From Adenophora triphylla var. japonica (lineage: Eukaryota; Streptophyta; Magnoliopsida; Asterales; Campanulaceae), in the NCBI GenBank assembly GCA_022495995.1, contig JAFEMH010001454.1:186001-250000 (forward strand): a stretch of DNA of 64,000 nt, given 5' to 3'. Below are positions 47,033 through 55,625 of this stretch, in pieces. How positions within the stretch are numbered: the stretch's first letter is position 1; each line of letters begins with the position of its first letter. The notes beneath the pieces are model-generated. The model was not told the DNA's origin. It did not search any database and saw only the letters and a list, made by a program, of their open reading frames with translations. Position numbers and translations under genes: made by a program.

Positions 47033-48541
47033 ATGGAAAATATTAGAAGAACTCCATCAAAATTGTCCCAAGAATCCCAAAGGTCATTTTTCAACAAATT
47101 CAAGGATTGGTCCCGAGAGATTATGCAAGAGAGAATATCATTCTTTGAGGAGAGGTAGAAGATACGATGCTTGTGGTCTCTCAAGGAATTGATTCCAGAT
47201 TACGATCTTTTGAGAGCTTCTTCTTCATTTTGGGATACTAGAAGGCATGTCTTTTGCTTTTCTTACAATGAAATGGTCCCGACCGTTGAAGAATTCCGGG
47301 CTTTGCTTGGTGGTCCGGAGATGGAAGAGATCGCGATTCCTTTGCCCGGAGGGGCTTCTTTCGTTGATAGGTTGTGCAACCTTCTACATCTTTCCCCGGA
47401 GGAAGCACAAGGTATGATCTGTGGTCCCGATCATTTCGACATTTCTGGTCTTCTTGATAGATTTAGGGGCTTAGGCTTGCTTGATGATGCCTATTGGGAT
47501 GCTTTTGCACTTTGCATGTTTGGGACCTTGTTCATGGTTTATTCTTTTGGGATCTGTCATCGAGCTCTGCTGGATGTGGTTGTACACTGCCGTTCGGGCC
47601 GGGATGTTGTTCCCTTGATCCTGGGAGAGACTTTTCATGCTCTCGACAGGTTAGCTACCGGGAGGCGGTATATGCACGGGGGCAGCCCGTTTCTTTTGAC
47701 CATGTGGCTGATGGAGCGCCTGGGGATTCTTCGGGAAACTTCTGATGCAGTCAAGCCTTGGACATTTGCCAGGAGAGGGGTTACCGTGGATCTTGGTGAT
47801 CAGGGCTCATGGGACCGTTGGATGGCTTGTCGCCAGACCGCGAATATCAGGTGGTCGGTGCCTCATTGGCGTATAGAGACTCGGAGAGTACTTCAGGATG
47901 GGTCTCACGTGGTTCTGCTTCCGGGGCTTTCTCAGTCCAGTTTTTACATTTCAGATCTGGTTCGGAGACAGTTTGGCTTGGAGCAGACTCCTTTGGAGGG
48001 CTTTGAGGACATAGCTACCAGGGTGGTAGCTTCCGCTTCGATGGATGATCCCTCAGTGTTCCCATTTCTTTCCCGAGCATGGAGGCATGACGTCTTTCCT
48101 TCCAGGGTTATCCTTAGGCATCCGGGACATGTGTTTCTGACCACTTGGTACTTGGATTGGTACGAGAGGCATTTGGGGGAGACACAGGTGGCTATTTTGA
48201 GACGGCGTGAGGCCATTGTTGGTGCGGAGGACCTGACGGTTTCAGAGAGGAGGAGGGCCGAGGCGAGGGCCAACCCTCATGATAGGAGCGGAGATGCCGT
48301 GACCGACTATGAGGCTTATGTCAAGAGACAGGAGAGGAGGACTCCCATGTTACCAGCTCGGCTACAGGAGATGAGAGAAGGGGCTAGGGCCACTAAGGCC
48401 CTGACAGACGCGGGTTTGATAGATCCTGTCCCTACACCGGAGCTTGGTAGGCGGCAGACTGACATTTTTCCAGCGCAGAAGAAGAAGACCCGAAGAGGGG
48501 GAAAGAAGAGGGGAGAAGCCAGTACGAGTGGCTTGGAGTGA
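47033..48541 (+). pseudogene. Antisense DUF7745-like gene of element E, one in-frame TAG
   Basis: ATG at 47033 (MENIRRTPSKLSQE), in the same frame as the long ORF from 47171. TAG at 47156-47158 is the only break in about 500 codons. Signature segments: ASSSFWDTRRHVFCFSYNEM then VPTVEEFRALLGG; VPLILGETFHALDRL; LTMWLMERLGILR. A basic KKKTRRGGKKRGE tail ends the protein and may be a nuclear signal. The family is common in plant genomes and related to PMD; function unknown. It is convergent to integrase. GAG|GTAGAA at the stop could be a splice donor, so the stop might be removed; I could not find a matching acceptor. Confidence 0.8.
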
Positions 48542-49011
48542 CCTTGAGGTTTCCTGAGTATCCCTTTCTTGTCGTAGCAGACACATTAGTTGTTATGTAT
48601 CTTAGTTTCTTTTAGCAGGTTGTAAGTCGTAGGAATGAACCGAGCTTAGACTCATCAAAAAGTTTTTAACTGTAATGAATATGTGAATTGCTTTAGAGTT
48701 TTTCGAGACGCTTTCATGGTCTGATCAATGTGTTGATGACAAAGTATGTCTTTTATTTGTGTTTTAGACCGAACCGTTTCCGGCTGCCTACGTTCCCTTC
48801 GGACTAAAGGGCTCAGGTCTTCGTAGTTCGACCCGGTTAATAATTTTTGTTTTTTTTTTGTGCAACCCTGTCTTTTACCTAGGCCGCCCTTTTCGGGTTT
48901 TCAACCTAGTTGGGTATTACTCTTTTAGCACTCTTTTTTTTTTGATATTCTTTTCTTTTGTTTTGATATATTTTTTGTTTTTTTTGTTTTTTTTTGAAAT
49001 GACTCAGTGTT
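48542..49011. other. Spacer between DUF7745-like gene and integrase of E
   Basis: Aligns with 912-1489 of A. It holds type-1 motif 48765-48830 and one copy of the block duplicated in A (48870-48932), followed by T-rich DNA. Confidence 0.7.
48765..48830 (+). other. Pseudoknot-like motif, type 1 (copy in E)
   Basis: AGACC with GGTCT, ACCGTTTCCGGC hairpin (A has ACCATATATGGC, F and K have ACCA...TGGT), CTACG with CGTAG, CCCTT with AAGGG. Confidence 0.6.
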
Positions 49012-49768
49012 TTACGCGTAGTATCTGCGCAGCTTGTCACCATTCACTGGGTGTACAAAAGGGTTTTCGTCGAGATCTGCAAGTTGCAAGGCTCCTCCGG
49101 AGAATATTTTCTGAACGACATATGGTTCGACCCAAACAGGCTCCCATTTGCCAAGTGGGTTGATGCGGACTGGGGGCTTCTCTTTTAGAACGAGATCACC
49201 CTCCCTGATCTCCCGATGTTTTACTTTCTTATCGAAGGCTCTGGCCATTCTTCCTTGGTAAGCTCGGATATGTTCCATGGCTCTCAATCGGCGTTCATCT
49301 AGCAGGGCCAATTCATCATGGCGACTCTAGAGCCATTCGACCTCGTTGATTTGACTCTCCAACAGCACACGGAGTGAGGGGATTTCTAGCTCGATTGGGA
49401 GTAAGGCTTCCATTCCATAGGTGAGGGCAAATGATGTTTCCCCGGTTGCCGTTCTGACGGATGTTCTGTAGCCCCAGAGAGCAAGGTGAAGCTTGTCAGG
49501 CCAATCTATACCTCGCACAGCCATTTTCCGAATGATGTTTTCCAAGGTCTTGTTTGCTGCTTCAACGGCTCCGTTGGTTTGGGGCCTATAGGGAGATGAC
49601 TTGTGACGGGTTATTCTGAACTCCAGTAGCAGTCTGTCGCATTCCCCTTCAAAGTGGGATCCATTATCTGAGATGATTTCGGCTGGCAACCCGTATCTGC
49701 ATATGATGTTCTCTTTGATGAAGAGGGCTACTTTCTTTGAGTTGAGGACTTTATAGGATTTTGTAGGG
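49012..49768 (-). pseudogene. Integrase C-terminal half of element E
   Basis: Minus strand. SYKVLNSKKVALFIKENIIC leads to AEIISDNGSHFEGECDRLL, which has the second catalytic Asp, then RPQTNGAVEAANKTLENII with the catalytic Glu, the YRTSVRTATGETSFALTYGM segment, and a C-terminal domain ending LRRYYA. A TAG at 49324-49326 (usual CAG) interrupts. The zinc finger and first Asp are missing: at about 49768 the sequence jumps to the protease-RT linker, so RT, RNase H and the integrase N-terminus were deleted together. The DNA-binding C-terminus is otherwise intact. Confidence 0.9.
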
Positions 49769-50215
49769 CATCCTTTTCAGTTCCTTCGAAGGAATTACCA
49801 ATCTGCGTCTCTTTAGGCTCTTCCGCCGTTCCCAGATTCACACTTGTCAAAAACTCTTCGACAGCTTGGGCTCGATTTTCCTCTTTCCGAACAACCTGCT
49901 TAAAGATTTTTTTTGATATATTGTTTATTTAATGTGTCTGTTTCTTTATCTAGTGAATCATTATTAAATGTTTTTTTTTAATTATTAGCCGATTCATTAG
50001 TTAAAGTGGCAATCAAGGGATACTCAGAAAGATTCATCATTTCATTGAAAACGAAAGGGATACAGTCTTGGCTACAATTTCGTAGTCTTCAGACGTAAGG
50101 CCATTGGATGACTCGAGCGACTCGAACTAGACAATGAGAGACTCGGAGGACTTTACAAAGGTTGACATAAGGGGACGGGGGACCAATCCAAGCTTAGTGA
50201 TCATTTCCTCCTTGG
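49769..50215 (-). pseudogene. Protease-RT linker of element E
   Basis: Minus strand: SSNGLTSEDYEIVAKTV, then NLGTAEEPKETQIGNSFEGT, the stretch that normally leads into RT. Stops include TAG at 50127-50129. On its upstream side the frame continues across solo LTR S1 into the G-patch part. Confidence 0.65.
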
Positions 50216-51207
50216 TGTAGCGTTGTGAGAAAAAAGAATTTTACCTTTTTTCGTTTTGAGTCGCCACCTATATTATTTGATTGGAGAAAATAGAAAAACC
50301 ATTTTGAAAGAGATTTGGGTTCGGGGCTTAGGTTATGAAATCGGTAGGTCAAGGAGCATCCATTTCACCCAATCCGGAAATCGGTCTTGCTAAAGAAAAG
50401 AGAGGTTTTCAAAAGAAAAGAAAAAATGATTTTAAATATTACAAACAAAGGTCCATTTAACGGGGTTAAACGGAATGTAGGATCGATTTCTTCGAGACCG
50501 TCTCCATGATTTGGAGAGGCTCTAGGCCGATCCTAGATTCTATGGACTTATACCACTCTAACAATCAATTAGAAAGGGATTTAGGGATTACCTTGCGTGA
50601 GGTGATTTGGGCAGAGTTTCGACTCAAGTTTAGAATCGAGTCTCGATATGGACAGAGCTTCGCCTCGGTCCTTGACTTGGAGCTTGATGTTTGTTTATCA
50701 ACAAGGTTGACAAACAAACTATGAGGTGAATTTTTAGGGTGATTTTGTAGGATCCTTTCAGGGAAAGAAGCCAACAAAATGTGTGTGTGTTGTGAAAATT
50801 CGCGATCCCCTGATCCTTGGAAGTCACCAAGTATTTATAGGGGATGGATAGGAAGAAGTGGAGAGGTAAAACCCTATCAGATGGTTCTAGACTCCAAATC
50901 CTATTGGTTGGCCGGAGGGATAAAGTTTTATCTCGGAAAGAGGTTGAAATCGATGAGGAAACTGTCGTCTGCAATCTGCAGAGGGGGGATATCTCGCGCG
51001 AGACACGCCATCTCGCGGCGAGATATTGCTCCTGTGGACAGTTTTGTCCTTTCCTCGTTATCTCGTATGCAGTTTAGTCCCAAACTAACGGTGGTTAGTC
51101 AAAACTTAATGAAACATGACGAAATGGTGGATTTCTATTTCTTGACTCAAAGCGAGACTTAGAGTGGTATAAGTATGATCCAATGTGTTCAGAATGGGGT
51201 GTCTACA
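50216..51207 (-). repeat. Solo LTR S1 in element E
   Basis: Starts TGTAGCGTTG and ends GGTGTCTACA; 5-bp duplication CTTGG at 50211-50215 and 51208-51212. No PBS or internal DNA. Has GAGTCGCCA (50260-50268), TATA on the minus strand (50831-50840) and two palindromes, TCTCGCGCGAGA (50992-51003) and ATCTCGCGGCGAGAT (51010-51024). A different family from A, E and H. Confidence 0.9.
50831..51024 (-). promoter_or_regulatory. Promoter elements of solo LTR S1
   Basis: Minus-strand TATA CTATAAATAC and, about 150 bp upstream, the two CGCG-centred palindromes listed for S1. The spacing is larger than in the other LTRs. Confidence 0.5.
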
Positions 51208-51212
51208 CTTGG

Positions 51213-52470
51213 TCGCGGACGGGCCTGAGAGAGTTTCCCAATTCTTCAATGACATTGATGTCAGTGGCCTCATGACTCGGGGATTGTCTTGTTTCTGTTC
51301 TCCTTCCTCAATCATTGCTATCATCTCTTTGACTGAGCCGAAATCAATCAGGTCTGGCACCTGAACTTCTTCCCCGAATAACTGCTGCATAATCGGACCC
51401 TCCCAATCATCTGAAAAGACCTCTGTGGCTTTATCTTTTGGCACTGTTAGTTCAAACTCAGGCTTTGAGCTTTCCTGGACAATAGGAATTGTGGTAGTGA
51501 GCTTCTCGAACTGTTCTACTAGGTTTGGCACGCCTTTGAAGGTAATCTCACTCTCCATGGTGGTAGCCCCAGGCATCTTGGGTAGATCAGCGAACATCCT
51601 ACGGACTGGGTTGGCTTTGTTTCCCCTGGACTTTCTGAGGTCATCTTGTAGCTTCAGCCATCCTTCTGCAAGTTCTTTGACTGTGGCATTGCCGTGATGT
51701 GTAGGACCTTTCACGAAGTAGTCAGCCAGACTAGGACTGAAAGGGAGAGATTTAGGGCCATTGACCAGGACCCTTCTTGTGATAGCTTCTTTCCTTTGCA
51801 GAGCAATTTCTTTTCCCTTTGCAATTTTCCCCGAAATTGGTTCATACCCCAAGCCGTGGCGAGTTTTCTGCTCTTTCACCTTGATGACTTTGTGGGTTCC
51901 TTGTTGATGCTTCCCCAGACCCAAGCCAGGCAGATAGCTCATCTTTCTCATCATTTTCAAAATCGGAGGGATTTTATCCCGGGTGATTGTCAGATCTACG
52001 TTGCAAACTTGGGCCTTAGGAGGCTCGACTGTGAAGCCTGTCAGCATGAGGCCGTCCTCATCATGTTTGATTTCTAGAATAGGTATTCCACCTGTATCCG
52101 TGCCCTCCAAGGTGACTAGGTCCCCGTAAATAGTTGTTAGATCTCCATCTGAGACAAACTTGACACATTGATGGAGGCTTTAAGCGACCCCCTTGACCTG
52201 ATGCAACCAAGGTCTTCCCAATAAGGCATTAAAGGTGATCGAAATGTCGATAATTTGGAATTCCACAGGTATCAATTTCTTGCCAAACCAGAGGTCCAAA
52301 GTAGCAACTCCATGGACTGCTCGAGATGTCGAGTCGTAAGCTTTGACTGTGAGGGAGGAAGGCTTTAAGTCTGTGGACTTGATGTTGAGCAGACTCATGA
52401 TCTTCGCCGGAAGGATATTCATTCCGGACCCATTGTCGACCAAGACCCGGGGGAGGCGTCGTTCATCCAA
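51213..52470 (-). pseudogene. Protease and G-patch region of element E
   Basis: Protease: PRVLVDNGSGMNILPAKIM with the DNGS active site common in plant Ty3 elements, and ITFNALLGRPWLH for the second half. After a TAA (52177-52179) the same frame continues with a G-patch, MMRKMSYLPGLGLGKHQQGT and GLGYEP, near 51850-51950, then a Glu-rich stretch to the S1 insertion. The protease cuts the polyprotein; the G-patch binds RNA and is known from some retroviruses and plant Ty3 elements. Upstream a single-base frameshift near 52465 separates it from the gag side. Confidence 0.85.
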
Positions 52471-53041
52471 CCGAACTGAGGGAGGTCAAGATCCGTGAAA
52501 GTGATTATGTTCCCATAGTGGATGCTCCCAATTAATTGCACCACGTCATCGGGAGTGGCATCTATAGGGACCAATGTGCGGGCCAGGTTTTCCTCCAGCT
52601 TTAGCTTATGGGGATAAGACGAGGTGAGCAGGGACCATAGAGAGATGTTGGCATGTGTTTGTTTCAACTGGGTGAGCACGGGATCCTCCTTTTCGAGGTC
52701 AGGAGCTTCGGCTGTCTTGGCATAGGGGCTACGGTTCTCCCCAGGTGCTTGATCTGTGGCTTTTTTATCTGCTTTGGGATTCCCTTGATAGATCTGCCCG
52801 GATCGGGTCAACAGATTAACCTCCTTATCTATTGCTTCTTGACTAGATTTCTTCAATGCTGCCAAGGTTAAAGGAGGAGCCTGCTTGGCTATTGGCCACT
52901 GGTTCTGGCGGAGTCTGGCAACGGTGAGGGGCTGAGCTTGAGCTGTACTGGCTCCTTCCTGGGCGGCCTTTAAAACTGCTTCCCAAGTCACAGGCTTTTG
53001 AGTCTGGGGTTGTGTTGTTGCCCCCTGGATGGCCCACAGAG
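52440..53041 (-). pseudogene. Pre-protease segment of the E polyprotein
   Basis: Minus-strand frame: VTWEAVLKAAQEGASTAQAQ, then PLTLAALKKSSQEAIDKEVN, ANISLWSLLTSSYPHKLKLE and IITFTDLDLPQFGWM just before protease. These are the linker motifs usual in front of Tat-type protease. The upstream end is cut by solo LTR S2; the frame fits across one copy of CTAGG. Confidence 0.8.
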
Positions 53042-53046
53042 CTAGG

Positions 53047-54779
53047 TGTGAATGTGTGCCCCAAATTTTGGTGTATTTGGAAATTCACGCGAGTTTGAAG
53101 ACATTCGGTTTAATTTGAAAAATGGAGTCGCCACGCCATTTTGATTACCTCAAAACTTTGAAAAAAGGTTTTATGGGTTCGGAGGTTAAGTTACCCCTTG
53201 GGAAGAACGGATCGTCGTTCACCCAAGGTGCCTTGCCGGAGCAAGTCTCCCAAGATCCCATTAATCGTGCTTGCTTGCGTGCTTTCTTGTGTGCATGTGT
53301 TTGAAAATAAGGGGTGGAATGTCCCAAGTCGTCTTCCGGACGTACAAACCATTTATTGGTTGTCGCTCGGGATTTCTTGGATTTTTTGTATCCGGGATTA
53401 TGATCCCGTCCTCATCTTGGACTTGTGATCATTGCATTTTTAACCTCGGGACTTTGCATGATCGAGAGAATGACTCTCTTTATAGTCAAAGATGAGGTTC
53501 TTTAGAAAAGGAGGGTCCTTAGCCCATCAATCCTACACTTTAAGATGGTCGAGCTCATATAGATGCTTCATACTCATCTTAAGTGATAATCGGAGATATA
53601 GGGTTCAAAGTTGTCCCTTTCTAAAGAAATTATGAAACCTTTATGGAAGGAACGATGTAAAGATAGGATCTTTTACACCGGTCCGTTCCAAGGTTGCTAA
53701 TGGGGACATGGGGGAATGCATGTAAAAATGACATTTTTAGTGAAAAGATGACATTTTTGGGTTGCAAAGGTTGCATTTGATTTAAAGAAATGATCTTTAT
53801 TTGCAAAGGATGCATAAAGACATGATTTTCATGCAAAGGATGCATTTTTATGAAGAAATTGGGATTTAAATATGCAAAGGATGCATGAAAATTGTATTTT
53901 GAAAAGCATAGGATGCTAATTTAGGATAAAGATATGATCTTTAATGCATAGGATGCTTGAAAAAGGTTTTCATATGCAAATGATGCATTTTTATCATAAA
54001 GATTGGATTTTTATATGCAAAGAATGCATGAAGATGATATTTTTATGTAAAAATAGGGTTTTTAGGTGCAAAGGATGCACCTTTGATTCAAAAGATTACA
54101 TCTTTAATGGCAAAGGATGCCTAATGCATGCAAAGGGGGAAAGGGGGGGTATAAAGATATGATCTTTAATCTACCAAGTCCCAAACAAGATAATAGTAAT
54201 TATATGAAATGCAATGAGCAATTAGAATCACATAGAGAAATTAGGATGCAAGTTTAGGGCGTGAGAGGTTACCAATAGCTTCCTCTTCTTCTTTGGATGG
54301 AGCTAGGTGGAAAGGTTGATCTTGGGATCTTCAAGGAGGAGGGAGGTGGCTTCTTGGCCTTCTTCTTCACCTTCTTGGACTTCCAGCAGCTCTTGGGAGT
54401 GTCTTCTTCGTATTATGTGTGATTGATGGTATTGTTGTTGTTGTTAAAATGGGTAGAGGAGGGCTCTATTTATAGGCAGTCTGGATAAGGCCAATGAAGC
54501 CGTGCGGCCAGAGACCTTGGGCTAATACAGCCGTGCGGCATTATCCCTTGTGACTCAGCATGTTTCTAGAACCATGCAAGGTGGCAAATTCTAGAAGTTT
54601 CCCCAATTTAAGAAAAACGTGTTTCTTAATTGGGAAGCTCCCCTTTCAGTCCCTATATGATTTGGAACAATTTCGGAATATTTCCGGAACACTAGGAAGG
54701 TCCGGGGAATTACCGGGAAACTTACCGAAATTGCTGGGAAATTTAACCGGAAGGCATGAGCCAGATTTGGGTACTTACA
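53047..54779 (-). repeat. Solo LTR S2 in element E, same family as LTR A
   Basis: Starts TGTGAATG, ends GGGTACTTACA; duplication CTAGG at 53042-53046 and 54780-54784. Same internal parts as LTR A: GGAGTCGCCA (53124-53133), HP1 CCTTGGG...CCCAAGG (53196-53202 with 53222-53228), HP2 CTTGC-CGGA-GCAAG (53232-53245), TGCAAAGGATGCA array (53760-54130), TATA (54466-54475) and GCCGTGCGGC twice (54499-54508, 54530-54539). Minus orientation. Confidence 0.95.
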
Positions 54780-54784
54780 CTAGG

Positions 54785-55625
54785 GCGTCCTCCGATTCGC
54801 CCTTATAGCCTGCATTGCCCATGGTTATCATACAACAGGAACTGCTATTCCTAGGGCTTGGCGGCTTTTCGATTTCATCTCCGGTATAGTGCAGCCACTC
54901 CGGTTCCTTTCTGTAATACTCAGAGCTGGAGACGATTATAGCATTCTGCGTGGGAGGAGCATCGGGTATCATGCCGGTTTCCAGGACTCCTCTGAGAGCT
55001 GAAATGCATTATGGGAAAGTGATCTCTTCTCGGGTAACCCTAACAAGAATTGTTACTTTGTTTTGGGGCGGATTCGATCTGACCATGGTTATTTTCTCAT
55101 TGGGGAGGATGGGAGTTAGCTTCCCTCTCTCTAACAGATCTTCAACTATCAGCCTGGATCTTGTGTCTGAAAACCCATTCCCCAAAGCATGGTAGGCAGT
55201 GTTGAATTCTATGACATCCACGTGTTCAGCCCCAGGAAACTTCATGGCCTTCATATCCTCGGTTTCATAGTAATCCTCTTCCGAAGTTTCTTCGATCTTA
55301 CGGCTGTCAGCCTCCATCTCATCATACATCTTCTTCCGTTCTCCCTTGCAAACGGGGCAACCACAAGTGAAGGATAGGCAATGCTCACTTCCGTAGTTTG
55401 ATGTAACAGCCCGGTAGATCTGGGTCCAAATGAGGAGTATCCGGGGTCCACTGTCGGGTACCGGAGCAATTAAGAAAGCATCATGTGGGTCCATGGGTAT
55501 GAAGGCGACTGGGGAGACATTTAGATCAATAACCCTTTTCAGTGACTCCATGCACTCGCTGTGTTCGAGCGGCTCGGCTGTGACCCTTACAGTTGTGATA
55601 CCGTCTGTTCTGGGAAGGAAGAAAA
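54785..55625 (-). pseudogene. Middle domain of the E polyprotein, Cys motif, unknown function
   Basis: Minus strand. Begins after a one-base frameshift near 55600-55630. Contains VIDLNVSPVAFIPMDPHDAF, a CGCPVCKGERKK motif that could bind zinc, an acidic segment EETSEEDYYETEDMK, and VIEFNTAYHALGNGFS. A TAA lies at 55009-55011; then SSSEYYRKEPEWLHYTGDEI leads to solo LTR S2. I do not recognise a named domain. It lies between the gag knuckle and protease, where most Ty3 elements have only a short linker. Confidence 0.6.
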
